Below the pieces are notes generated by a model. It was not told where the DNA came from. It saw only the letters and a program-made list of their open reading frames with translations, and did no database searches. The position numbers and the translations under genes were made by a program. Below, piece by piece: positions 4,569-12,347 of a stretch of DNA of 34,658 nt (its first letter is position 1; each line of letters starts with the position of its first letter). The stretch covers positions 1 to 34,658 of the forward strand of contig NZ_AUUU01000252.1 of assembly GCF_002760435.1 (NCBI RefSeq), given 5' to 3'. Origin of the DNA: Clostridium sp. LS (GTDB lineage: Bacteria; Bacillota; Clostridia; Clostridiales; Clostridiaceae).

Positions 4569-5444
4569 ATGATTATTGGTGTTGATTTAGGCAACTATGC
4601 AATAAAAACATCTGAAAAAATTCACTTTTTGAGCAAAATTTCCGAAATGGATAATTTTACGGGAGATAATAAGGTTATATATAATGGAAGAACAATTTTT
4701 ATAGGTGAAGGTGAATTTTCTACAGACTGGAATAAAAGTCAAAAAGAAAGTACATTACCATTGTTATTTGCAGCACTAGCAAAGAGTACAAGCGATAATA
4801 TAAACCAAGTTGTAATTGGGCTACCTATACAGCAATACAAGGTTAATAAAGAAGATCTAAAGGAATTGATAAGTAATAACAGATGTGCATGTATTAATAG
4901 CAGAAAAATCTTGATTGAAGATATAGAGGTAGCTCCAGAAGGTGCTAGTGTTTATTATAATATGCTATCTGAGGTTAGAGAGGAAATAGGAGGAAAGCAA
5001 CTTATAGTGGTAGATATAGGAGGCAGAACTAGTGATATAAGTGTATTTGTGAATAAAAAGATAATAGATGTTAAGACAATACCTACAGGCATGTTAAATA
5101 TATACCAAGACATAATTGATTATATTAATTCTAAATATACAGAGAATTTTACATTAGAAGATGGAGAGGTGATTCTTAGAGAAGGTTTATTCTTAAATGG
5201 AGAAAATAAAGATGTAAGCTTTATTAAACCAATATTGCATAAGCATTTCAATTCCATATATAAGGAGCTTCAATTAAAATTTAATCTTAATAAAGGATAT
5301 GTTTATCTAACTGGTGGAGGAAGTAATGTTTTAAAATTAGCATTTAAAAATAGACTTAATAATTTAATTGTTAGTCAGGATCCTATTTATGATAATGCAA
5401 AAGGATTTAAAAAGGTAGGTGAACAACTATGGCTAGGAAGATAA
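4569..5444 (+). CDS. ParM/Alp-type actin-like segregation ATPase
   Basis: The 291-aa protein has the actin/Hsp70 nucleotide-binding signature: phosphate-1 IIGVDLGNYAIKTS (residues 2-15), phosphate-2 VVDIGGRTSDIS (147-158) and adenosine loop VYLTGGGSNVL (245-255). The length and the Asn in DLGN fit plasmid-segregation actins (ParM, AlpA/Alp7A group) rather than MreB or FtsA. These polymerise into filaments that push or pull DNA bound by a small adaptor. The ribosome site AAAGGAG lies nine bases before ATG. A small RHH-type gene overlaps its last 16 bases, the usual order for adaptor genes. Finding it among chromosomal genes suggests an integrated plasmid, phage or conjugative element. Confidence 0.8.
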   Translation: MIIGVDLGNYAIKTSEKIHFLSKISEMDNFTGDNKVIYNGRTIFIGEGEFSTDWNKSQKESTLPLLFAALAKSTSDNINQVVIGLPIQQYKVNKEDLKELISNNRCACINSRKILIEDIEVAPEGASVYYNMLSEVREEIGGKQLIVVDIGGRTSDISVFVNKKIIDVKTIPTGMLNIYQDIIDYINSKYTENFTLEDGEVILREGLFLNGENKDVSFIKPILHKHFNSIYKELQLKFNLNKGYVYLTGGGSNVLKLAFKNRLNNLIVSQDPIYDNAKGFKKVGEQLWLGR

Positions 5445-5632
5445 GTATTAGTTTTAAAGAAACTGAGAAGGATATAAAATTATATAATTTCTTAAATGCT
5501 CTAGATGATAAATCAGCAGATATTAAAACAGTACTTAGAAATTTCTATAAAAGCCAGTTAAATGAAAAAGATATACCAGTTGAAAGTTATGTTAAGAAAG
5601 CAAATGAAGAGGTAGATGTATTAAATTTCTAG
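5429..5632 (+). CDS. Small RHH-type adaptor (ParR-like) of the actin operon
   Basis: The 67-aa protein opens MARKISISFKETEKDIKLYN, a beta strand followed by a helix as in ribbon-helix-helix proteins, then SADIKTVLRNFYKSQ as the second helix, with an acidic tail. It overlaps the actin-like gene by 16 bases in another frame, implying translational coupling. In ParM-type systems the second gene encodes the centromere-binding adaptor, which is what I infer here. The assignment rests on position, size and RHH-like pattern. Confidence 0.65.
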   Translation: MARKISISFKETEKDIKLYNFLNALDDKSADIKTVLRNFYKSQLNEKDIPVESYVKKANEEVDVLNF

Positions 5633-5653
5633 TAGTGTACTAATAGTGTACTA
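5633..5653. promoter_or_regulatory. Tandem 10-bp repeats TAGTGTACTA, candidate RHH binding site
   Basis: TAGTGTACTA occurs at 5633-5642 and again at 5644-5653, 11 bp apart (one helical turn). Each copy has inverted ends (TAGT/ACTA). RHH proteins often bind tandem short repeats on one DNA face. The site starts directly after the stop of the adaptor gene and lies 60 bases before the next RHH gene. The half-site AGTGTACTA also appears in the YtrA palindrome at 10488-10518, so a GntR/YtrA-type reader is an alternative. Confidence 0.45.
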
Positions 5654-5713
5654 TTGTCCACAAAGCCTTTAGAATTAGTAATCAAAAATATCCTAAAGAG
5701 AGTAGGGGAGAGT

Positions 5714-5962
5714 ATGGTTAATGAATATTATGTAATGAATGGGGTAAAAGTTAAAGTGAATAGACAAGCTAAACCCAATACAGAAAGAGCTAGAAAAAAG
5801 GACGAAGATTTAAGAGCAGAACGTGTTGTAGTTCATGTTACTGGAACAGAAAAAGAATTAATAAAGGAATTAGCCAAAGAGAACGGAATGGATACGAGCA
5901 GTTTTATAAGGTGTTTATGCCTATATCAGTATAATAAGATGGCAGGGGGCATGATTAAATGA
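5714..5962 (+). CDS. Small RHH-type DNA-binding protein
   Basis: ATG 5714 has the site GGGGAG three bases upstream; the frame extends back to a TTG at 5654 without a ribosome site. The 82-aa product has a basic N-terminal part (VKVKVNRQAKPNTERARKKD) and a C-terminal half with the RHH pattern ERVVVHVTGTEKELIKELAK, then NGMDTSSFIRCLCLY. It resembles mobilisation-accessory (MobC-like) or plasmid copy-control RHH proteins, but without a relaxase nearby I cannot say which. It overlaps the next gene by four bases (ATGA), so the two are coupled. Confidence 0.6.
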   Translation: MVNEYYVMNGVKVKVNRQAKPNTERARKKDEDLRAERVVVHVTGTEKELIKELAKENGMDTSSFIRCLCLYQYNKMAGGMIK

Positions 5963-6258
5963 TTAATCTATTTAGATACGAATTTCTAGGTTTAAACGGT
6001 GGATTTTGGTTTATTGCATTGCCTTTAGCATCTGTATGGATAAGTAGCAATTTATATCTTAAAGATAGAGATAAAAATTGTCTTAATGCTTTAGGGGATT
6101 TTGGAGTAATAGAAGATATAGAAGAATCAGAATTATTTAGAATGGAATTTAAGGTTAGTAAAGAAGAGAAATGGAAGATAGGACAAGTTTTAAAGAGATC
6201 AAAATATAATAATGTTGACGAGCTTGTCAGAAATTCTTTATACGAAGTAATTGAGTAG
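5959..6258 (+). CDS. Membrane-anchored protein with RHH-like C-terminus
   Basis: The 99-aa product begins MINLFRYEFLGLNGGFWFIA and has one hydrophobic segment (about residues 13-32, FWFIALPLASVWISSNLYL). The C-terminal 40 residues (FKVSKEEKWKIGQVLKRSKY, then NNVDELVRNSLYEVIE) follow the strand-helix-helix pattern of RHH domains ('F-VS-EEK--I...SVDE--RNAL-E-IE'). A membrane span joined to a DNA-binding-like domain is unusual and could tether DNA to the membrane. Its start overlaps the stop of 5714-5962 (ATGA). The RHH assignment is from pattern only. Confidence 0.55.
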   Translation: MINLFRYEFLGLNGGFWFIALPLASVWISSNLYLKDRDKNCLNALGDFGVIEDIEESELFRMEFKVSKEEKWKIGQVLKRSKYNNVDELVRNSLYEVIE

Positions 6259-6301
6259 TTTACAAATTTTATTTTACAATCTATAAATTTAATTATAAAG
6301 A

Positions 6302-6326
6302 ACTAGGGGATTAGCCTAGTCCTTTT
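6302..6326. terminator. Weak terminator hairpin between convergent genes
   Basis: ACTAGG (6302-6307) pairs with CCTAGT (6315-6320). TTTT follows on the plus strand and TTCTTTAT on the minus strand, so it could serve both the segregation operon and the leftward HTH fragment. Confidence 0.5.
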
Positions 6327-6343
6327 GGTAGCTTCAATTTTAT

Positions 6344-6541
6344 TTATATATTGAAATAACTTTTATCTAAATCATATAGATTTATTATATTGTTTAAAAT
6401 ATATTTAGGTGGTACTCTATGTCCATTTTCCCAATTAGCGATAGTTGTTAAAGCTCTATTAAGCTTATTTCCAAATTCACTTTGAGTAAGACCTAAAGAG
6501 ATTCTTAACTTTTTGATTTTTTTACCTATTGTATTTTCTAT
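6344..6541 (-). pseudogene. Xre-family HTH gene lacking its start
   Basis: The minus-strand frame ending at 6344 encodes a complete HTH_3 domain: ENTIGKKIKKLRISLGLTQS, then EFGNKLNRALTTIANWENGH and RVPPKYILNNI. Where a normal protein would begin 'MENTIGKK' the codon is ATA (6539-6541). No ATG, GTG or TTG lies between it and the broken end of the neighbouring FAD gene, and there is no ribosome site. The frame can only be entered from an ATG at 6685 inside the FAD gene, which would add about 48 residues of out-of-frame sequence. I read it as a gene whose 5' end was lost or mutated at a recombination junction; a fused, translated product is possible but less likely. Confidence 0.6.
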
Positions 6542-6591
6542 GAGGTGGCTTGATAATGAATATGTAAGGAAAAAAGTATGATTTTCAAATA

Positions 6592-7407
6592 CTATATTAT
6601 ATCTTGTCCTTTCGAATATACTGCATGTCCAGTATCGAGTAGAATTATATTTTCGGCAAACTCCTTTAAAGCATATTGTTGACATACTTTAGTACTCAAT
6701 TTATCATAATTTATATCTTCTTTAGGAATTTTTAAAATTACAACTCCTTTAGAATTTAGCTCATCTCTAATTTCATCTGATAAACTTTCCTTTGCTAATT
6801 TACATGAACCAGAGAAAGCGCCTAAAATATCATCGCCTCTCTCACCTTGAATATCAGAAACACCACAGCGTTCACTAATGCTAATTCTCGGACCAAATGC
6901 TGGGCATCTTAAAACGCACATAGAACATCCATTTCCATAACGCATGCAATTCCCCATAGGACCAGTAGTTCCTGTTGTTTCAATGAATACATCTCCCTCA
7001 ATATAAGTTCCATCACTTAAGTAAACACCTTTAATTTTTTGCCCATCAAAATCGATATCATTTACTCTGCTTTCCATCATAAGATTAATTCCTAGAGATT
7101 TTAAATATTTACTAACTTCTCCTTCAATAGTATTAACATTGTAAAGGGAAGCATGTTTATGACCGGGAAAATCAATATTTGTATGAGTTGATATTCTATC
7201 AGTAATTTCAATCAATTCTCCACAACCTAATGCAATCAATTCTTCAGCTGCGGTATAACGTCCATTATTACGCATTATGCCACCAACATTTCCAAGACCT
7301 AATAACAAATCGGTTTTTTCAATGATGGTAACATCTGCTCCAGCCTTTTTGCTTGAAAGAGCTGCAGCACACCCAGCCCAACCTCCACCAATAATAATAA
7401 CCTTCAT
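6592..7407 (-). pseudogene. FAD-dependent oxidoreductase, 3'-truncated
   Basis: This 271-aa frame begins MKVIIIGGGWAGCAAALSSK with the dinucleotide-binding GxGxxG/A loop, then GNVGGIMRNNGRYTAAEEL and a cysteine cluster GNGCSMCVLRCPAFGP, typical of the clostridial FAD oxidoreductases paired with PyrK-like subunits. As I recall them, relatives run to about 400 residues and continue after LLDTGHA with a conserved YYPLEKLR region and a C-terminal FAD-binding segment. Here sequence after ENIILLDTGHA becomes VYSKGQDII and stops. About a third of the protein is therefore missing, and activity is doubtful. Its ATG overlaps the stop of 7404-8393 (ATGA), so the intact ancestor was coupled to that subunit. 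Confidence 0.7.
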
Positions 7408-8393
7408 ATAAATCGTCTCCCTTCAAAAATATTTCTTGGGTCAGCCTGTTCCTTGCAGAACCTTTTAACTCTATGCCCAGAAAATCTTGATGTACATGCT
7501 CCACAAATACCTTCACCACAGCACATTTTAAAGTTATTACAACAGGAAAGAGTTACGTCATTTCTGTCAATGTCATTTAAATAGTTAATTACTGAATAAG
7601 TCAATATATCTGCTCCAGCAATATGAATAAATTGCACTCCATCTTTGAGTGCATCCTTAATTTGTACTTTTGCGTGATCTGATAAATTTCCTTTATCTAA
7701 TAATGAATTTTCAGTTGAATCTACCTTATATTCATTTAACAGTTCAGTTGCAAAATTAATATTAAATGGATTCTTATCAATTATAACTTTAACGTTATTA
7801 CCCTGTGAAATAAGCTTTCTAATTACAGGAACCATAGGAGCAAGTCCAATACCCCTTGATAAAACTAAAGCTTTACTATTGTTTTGTGCTAATATATTCT
7901 TAATTCCAAATACGCCATTCCAATAAGGGCCTCGAATTACTATGTTTTGGTTAGCATTAATATTTAGTAATTTAGCAGTTTTTATTCCTCTAATTTCAAC
8001 AGCAATAGAAATAATATCATTTTCTATATCAGAATTCATAATAGAAATAGGAATATCAAAATACTGATTCCCATCTGTTCTTATAAATATATAACTACCA
8101 GGTTTAACCAAATCTAAAACTAACTTATGAGGGGCATTAAATTTGATGATGATCAAATCTTTTTCATACTTTATTACTTCTGTAATATTACAATTATAAG
8201 TTTTGCGCCCATCTTTCGCTATAAAACCATTATTATAAAGTTCTTGATAAATGCAAACTCCCTTCCAATTTAAACAATCGCAAAAAACTTCCCTTTGGCA
8301 CTGGGAACAAATTAAGCATTGTCCATATTCTGCAAGTTTGCATGGGCAGTATTCAGTTCCAGCATCTATACAGTCAATAGCTTCTTTTACCAT
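7404..8393 (-). CDS. PyrK-like sulfide/dihydroorotate dehydrogenase electron-transfer subunit
   Basis: The 329-aa protein starts with a cysteine-rich region (CPCKLAEYGQCLICSQCQ, then CDCLNWKGVC; residues 16-47), probably an iron-sulfur or metal site. A flavodoxin-reductase-like FAD domain follows (KPGSYIFIRTDG, about 96-107), then an NAD-binding domain (ALVLSRGIGLAPMVPVI) and a PyrK-type [2Fe-2S] cysteine cluster (MCCGEGICGAC ... RFC). It should pass electrons between NAD(P)H or ferredoxin and the FAD oxidoreductase encoded next in the operon. With that partner truncated it may have lost its role. ATG 8393 is preceded by GAGGAGAGAAA. Confidence 0.8.
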   Translation of the reverse strand: MVKEAIDCIDAGTEYCPCKLAEYGQCLICSQCQREVFCDCLNWKGVCIYQELYNNGFIAKDGRKTYNCNITEVIKYEKDLIIIKFNAPHKLVLDLVKPGSYIFIRTDGNQYFDIPISIMNSDIENDIISIAVEIRGIKTAKLLNINANQNIVIRGPYWNGVFGIKNILAQNNSKALVLSRGIGLAPMVPVIRKLISQGNNVKVIIDKNPFNINFATELLNEYKVDSTENSLLDKGNLSDHAKVQIKDALKDGVQFIHIAGADILTYSVINYLNDIDRNDVTLSCCNNFKMCCGEGICGACTSRFSGHRVKRFCKEQADPRNIFEGRRFI

Positions 8394-8867
8394 TTTCTCT
8401 CCTCAGATAAAATTGCTTCTATAATAGCTTATTTAAAAAAATATAATTTGCTACAAATTCAGCTAATAAAAATAGATTTTAATTATATATTTATTACTAA
8501 AGTTGTTATTTGTTTTTAATAAATGCTAATAAAGCATTATAAGAAAGAATATTACTTATATTAAGTTATGACAATAATAAAATAATTAATAATTGGACAG
8601 TAATAATTATAAATCGACAATGAATTAATAATAAATTTAACTTTGTTTAATAAAATACAATAATCTTTTGATAAAATTGTAATAAAAGTGACTTGAATAG
8701 ACATATTAATGATAGTAAACTATTACAGTCTATGTTTATGAAAAAAATTATTAGTTAAATAAATATAAGAATTCTAATTCTATGAAGATTTTTTTCTATT
8801 AATCAACAATTTTTAAATTATTGTTGGTAATAAGAATAAGTTTAAATTTAATACGAGGAGATACTAT
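8394..8867. other. Long AT-rich divergent intergenic region
   Basis: No convincing reading frame is present. It separates the leftward PyrK-like operon from yjeM and must carry both promoters. A possible rightward promoter is TTGAAT (8693-8698) and TAAACT (8716-8721), 17 bases apart. An inverted repeat CAACAAT (8804-8810)/ATTGTTG (8820-8826) lies 41 bases before the yjeM start and could be an operator. Confidence 0.5.
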
Positions 8868-10364
8868 ATGACAAAGAATGATAAACAAAAGAAATTGACT
8901 TTAATTACTTTAATTCTTATGATTTTTACATCAGTTTTTGGATTTGCAAATATGCCAAGGTCCTTTTATCTTATGGGATATGGTGCAATTCCTTGGTACA
9001 TATTTGGAGGAATAACATACTTTATACCTTTTGCTTTTATGATGGCTGAATATGGTTCTGCATTCAAAGAAGAAAAAGGCGGAATATATTCCTGGATGGA
9101 AAAGTCTGTGGGGCCTAAATTTGCTTTTATAGGAGTGTTTATGTGGTATGCTTCCTATGTAGTATGGATGATAAATATTTGTTCAACAATTTGGATTCCA
9201 CTATCGAATACTATTTTTGGAGTAGACATGACTTCTAAATGGGGAATGTTGGGGTTAAATTCGACTCAGGTACTTGGTATTTTGGGGGTATTGTGGGTTT
9301 GTACTACCTTTATTATTTCAAAAAGAGGAATAAGTAAAATTACTAAAATAACTTCTGTTGGTGGAATGGCAGTTGCTCTTTTAAATATTGTTCTTATAAT
9401 TGGAGCAGCAATAGTTTTTGTACTAAATAAGGGACAATTTAAGGAACCTATTTCATCAGTTATGTCACTGGTAAATTCCCCAAATCCAGGATATCAGACT
9501 ACTAGTTCAATATTATCATTTCTAGTATTTGCGCTATTTGCATATGGCGGTATCGAAGCAGTTAGTGGTCTTGTTGACCAAACCGAGAATCCAGAAAAAA
9601 CATTTCCCAAGGGAATTTTAATTGCAGCAGCAATTATATCTGTAGGATATTCTCTTGGTATCTTTTTAATTGGAATATTTACAAATTGGGGAGCTAGTCT
9701 TTCTGGAGAAAATGTAAATATGGCAAATATTACATATGTGGTAATGAATAATTTAGGCTATACAATTGGTCAATTATTTGGATTAAGCAATGAGTTAGCT
9801 ATACAATTAGGTAATTGGTTTGCTAGGTTCGTTGGATTATCTATGTTCTTAGCTCTAACAGGTGCATTTTTTACTTTATCATATGCACCACTTAAACAAT
9901 TAATTGAAGGAACACCTGCAAAGTTTTGGCCAGGAAAAATGGGAATCATCGGTAAAGATGATATGCCAATAAATGCAATGTTAGTTCAAACAACAATCGT
10001 GGCTGTAATGGTTCTTTTTGTTTCAATGGGTGGAAGCAGTGCAAAAGTATTCTTTAGGCTTTTAGTAGATATGACAAACGTTGCTATGACTTTACCATAT
10101 TTATTTTTAGCTATAGCATATATCTCATTTAGAAAAAGAGATAATATAATAAAACCCTTTTTAATGTTTAAAAATAAAAGTTTTGCAATGTTTGTTGGGT
10201 ATGTAGTAGCAATAGTAGTTGGTTTAGCTAATTTATTTACGATTATTGAACCTTCACTTAGTGGAAACTATTCGTCCTCGATAGCTATGGTATCAGGACC
10301 TATAATATTTGTTATCATTGCATTAGTAATTTATGCTAATGGAGAAAAAAAGAAAGATTTATAA
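8868..10364 (+). CDS. yjeM: YjeM-type amino acid permease (glutamate/GABA transporter family)
   Basis: The 498-aa protein of the APC superfamily closely matches E. coli YjeM as I recall it: LTLITLILMIFTSVFGFANM near the start, the shared 'FYLMGYGAIPWYI', 'EEKGGIYSWM' and 'SVGPKFAFIGVFMWYASYV' blocks, 'FAYGGIEAVSGLVDQTENPE' in the middle and 'TGAFFTLSYAPLKQLIEGTP' later. About twelve membrane spans are evident. The substrate of YjeM is not firmly established; the family name implies glutamate/GABA-type exchange. ATG is preceded by CGAGGAGATACTAT. The gene is alone between a long upstream region and a terminator. Confidence 0.85.
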   Translation: MTKNDKQKKLTLITLILMIFTSVFGFANMPRSFYLMGYGAIPWYIFGGITYFIPFAFMMAEYGSAFKEEKGGIYSWMEKSVGPKFAFIGVFMWYASYVVWMINICSTIWIPLSNTIFGVDMTSKWGMLGLNSTQVLGILGVLWVCTTFIISKRGISKITKITSVGGMAVALLNIVLIIGAAIVFVLNKGQFKEPISSVMSLVNSPNPGYQTTSSILSFLVFALFAYGGIEAVSGLVDQTENPEKTFPKGILIAAAIISVGYSLGIFLIGIFTNWGASLSGENVNMANITYVVMNNLGYTIGQLFGLSNELAIQLGNWFARFVGLSMFLALTGAFFTLSYAPLKQLIEGTPAKFWPGKMGIIGKDDMPINAMLVQTTIVAVMVLFVSMGGSSAKVFFRLLVDMTNVAMTLPYLFLAIAYISFRKRDNIIKPFLMFKNKSFAMFVGYVVAIVVGLANLFTIIEPSLSGNYSSSIAMVSGPIIFVIIALVIYANGEKKKDL

Positions 10365-10372
10365 GGTAAAAG

Positions 10373-10408
10373 TAACTAGGGTAATTAAAAAAGCTCTAGT
10401 TATTTTTT
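10373..10408 (+). terminator. Rho-independent terminator of yjeM
   Basis: TAACTAG (10373-10379) pairs with CTAGTTA (10396-10402) and is followed by TTTTTTCTTTT. Confidence 0.75.
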
Positions 10409-10458
10409 CTTTTCTCATAACTTAAGAAAAAATTAAGGAAAACTTAGGATATCTTTTC

Positions 10459-10487
10459 TTGAATATATAAGTTTTTCCTAATATAAT
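10459..10487 (+). promoter_or_regulatory. Sigma-A promoter of the YtrA/ABC operon
   Basis: TTGAAT (10459-10464) and TATAAT (10482-10487) are exactly 17 bases apart, and the -10 box abuts the palindrome at 10488-10518. Confidence 0.8.
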
Positions 10488-10518
10488 TTAAGTGTACTAT
10501 ATGATATAGTACACTTAA
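10488..10518. promoter_or_regulatory. Perfect 31-bp palindrome, operator for the YtrA-type repressor
   Basis: Fifteen-base arms (TTAAGTGTACTATAT and its exact inverse) surround a single G at 10503. It starts right after the -10 box, so it covers the transcription start. YtrA-subfamily GntR repressors are known to bind long inverted repeats upstream of their own operon, and the gene for one follows at 11072. Confidence 0.75.
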
Positions 10519-10539
10519 TACAATTAAGGAGGAAGAAGT

Positions 10540-11079
10540 ATGAAAAAATCATCAATTGTAATTATAATAGGCTTATTAATTGTTGTTACAATTTTACTTG
10601 GCACCAATAATAATAAAATGTATCAAAAACAAGTGCGTTTTAACACTTCAGATGAAGTTATTGAACAATTAAAAACAAAAACACTTATAGCTGTAGATGA
10701 AAATGGTAGTTTATCTGAAACTAATGATTTAAAAGAATGCTTATCGAAGAGAAAAAGATTAACTTACTCTGATTTTAATTTTGAAAAAATAGATATTGAA
10801 AAAATCGAAAATCTTAATGAAAAACAGAAAGCAGCTATTTTAGATAATTATAATTCGCTTAGAAATGAATTTACTAAAAGAAGTGAAATAACAAAAGAAG
10901 AACCTATTAGACTAGATATTAATGCATATAGTTCATATTATCAAAATAACAAAAAAATACTAAGTGATCCTCAAAAAATGAAACTTGATTTAGTTCTAAT
11001 TGACGAAGGAGAAGGATTAGTTATTGATTATATAATGGAATATACACGCAATGAAGAGGATGGTAACGAAGATGCTTAG
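10540..11079 (+). CDS. Membrane-anchored protein of unknown function in the YtrA operon
   Basis: The 179-aa product has an N-terminal hydrophobic anchor (KKSSIVIIIGLLIVVTILL, residues 2-20) and no lipobox or obvious cut site, then a Lys/Glu/Asn-rich extracytoplasmic part that looks mostly helical. I do not recognise a family. It is the first gene of the operon controlled by the 31-bp palindrome. Its ribosome site is AAGGAGGAAGAAG, and its stop overlaps the start of the repressor gene by eight bases. It may be an accessory or sensing component of the ABC transporter encoded downstream. Confidence 0.65.
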   Translation: MKKSSIVIIIGLLIVVTILLGTNNNKMYQKQVRFNTSDEVIEQLKTKTLIAVDENGSLSETNDLKECLSKRKRLTYSDFNFEKIDIEKIENLNEKQKAAILDNYNSLRNEFTKRSEITKEEPIRLDINAYSSYYQNNKKILSDPQKMKLDLVLIDEGEGLVIDYIMEYTRNEEDGNEDA

Positions 11080-11467
11080 GGTTGATCCTAGGAGCAGTAC
11101 TCCTATTTATGAACAAATTCAGCTAGGAATAAAGGAACTTATTCTAAAAGGAGCGTTAAAAGGCGGAGAAAAATTGCCTTCAGTTAGAGAGATGTCATCA
11201 ATACTTACAATAAACCCTAATACAATTAGTAAGGCATATGGGGAACTTGAAAGGGAAGGTGTCATTGAAACTTTAAGGGGAAAGGGAACTTTTATAACAG
11301 ATAATTATAAGAGGAAAGTAGATGAAAATAAGATGGAGTATATTTCAGAAGAATTAAAAAAAATTATACTTAAAGCTAATTATAGTGGAATAAGCAAGGA
11401 AGAATTTATGAAACTAGCACTTCAGATATTTACAGAGTTAGGGGTGAATGATAATGATAGATATTAA
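11072..11467 (+). CDS. GntR-family regulator, YtrA subfamily
   Basis: I start at ATG 11072 (MLRVDPRSSTPIYEQIQLGI), the normal start of the family; an in-frame ATG at 11051 lies inside the preceding gene. The 131-aa product has the GntR winged helix (KLPSVREMSSILTINPNTIS, then KAYGELEREGVIETLRGKGT) and a short helical C-terminus, the form of YtrA proteins that lack an effector domain. These repress their own ABC-transporter operons and are often derepressed by envelope-acting compounds. It overlaps the genes before and after, and the 31-bp palindrome at 10488-10518 is its likely operator. Confidence 0.85.
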   Translation: MLRVDPRSSTPIYEQIQLGIKELILKGALKGGEKLPSVREMSSILTINPNTISKAYGELEREGVIETLRGKGTFITDNYKRKVDENKMEYISEELKKIILKANYSGISKEEFMKLALQIFTELGVNDNDRY

Positions 11468-12347
11468 TAATTTGTCTTTTGAGATAGAAGGCAGGCAAAT
11501 TTTAAAAGATATTCATCTTAAAATAGGCGAAGGAAAGATTATGGGCATAATCGGACCAAATGGAGTTGGAAAAACTACATTATTAAGATGTATGACAGGA
11601 ATTTATAATAGTACTAGCGGGTATGTAAAATATGATGAAGAAATTGTATATAATAATCCAAATGTTAAAAAGAAAATAGGATATGTGGCTGATGAGAATA
11701 TACTTCAGACAAATTTTAAAGTTTGTGAAATATTAAAATATTACAAGTATGCATATGCTGATTTTAATGAAAATAGATTTAATGAACTTAACAAGATATT
11801 TAAAATTCCAACAAAAAAATATATTTTTCAACTATCAAAAGGAATGAAGATGCGGCTGTCTATAATGCTTGCATTTTCAATTAATGCTAAATATTTAATA
11901 TTAGATGAACCTACCTCGGGTTTGGATGCAATATTAAAAAATAAATTATTGAAAATATTTGCTGATGAAGTATTTGAAAATAATACTACAATAGTAATAA
12001 GCTCTCACCACTTAAGTGAACTTGAAAGAATTTGTGATGATGTCGCAATATTAAATGATGGGAGAATATCCTATGAAAATTCAATTGAGAATATGAAAAA
12101 TAAAATAAAAAAAATTCAAGTTGCTTTTGACGGTCCTGTTTATGAGGAGGACTTAAATTTAAAAGGCATTTTTAAATTAAGTAAAATAGGACGGGTTTAT
12201 ACAATTATTACTGATGAATATGATGATGAATTCATCAATGGGTTAAAAAGTTTTAACCCACTATTTATTGAAGAAATTGACCTAAGTTTGGAAGATATCT
12301 TTATCTATAAAGTTGATAAGGAGGAGAATAATGAAGAAGTATTTTAA
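11454..12347 (+). CDS. ABC transporter ATP-binding protein
   Basis: The 297-aa ATPase has Walker A GPNGVGKTT (about residues 34-42), the signature LSKGMKMRL, Walker B YLILDEPTSGLD and the switch His in SSHHLSELE. The C-terminal 80 residues are a small variable domain common in BcrA/YtrB-type exporters. ATG 11454 fits the site GGGGTGA better than the ATG six bases earlier. It overlaps the repressor gene upstream and the permease gene downstream, so it belongs to the same operon. The substrate is unknown; related operons deal with peptide antibiotics or wall precursors. Confidence 0.85.
   Translation: MIDINNLSFEIEGRQILKDIHLKIGEGKIMGIIGPNGVGKTTLLRCMTGIYNSTSGYVKYDEEIVYNNPNVKKKIGYVADENILQTNFKVCEILKYYKYAYADFNENRFNELNKIFKIPTKKYIFQLSKGMKMRLSIMLAFSINAKYLILDEPTSGLDAILKNKLLKIFADEVFENNTTIVISSHHLSELERICDDVAILNDGRISYENSIENMKNKIKKIQVAFDGPVYEEDLNLKGIFKLSKIGRVYTIITDEYDDEFINGLKSFNPLFIEEIDLSLEDIFIYKVDKEENNEEVF

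Noticed and set aside
4214..4594. 126-codon minus-strand frame
   Set aside because: It is antisense to the Xre gene and the start of the actin-like gene, both strongly supported.
8319..8519. 66-codon plus-strand frame
   Set aside because: It lies mostly antisense to the PyrK-like gene start and has no ribosome site.
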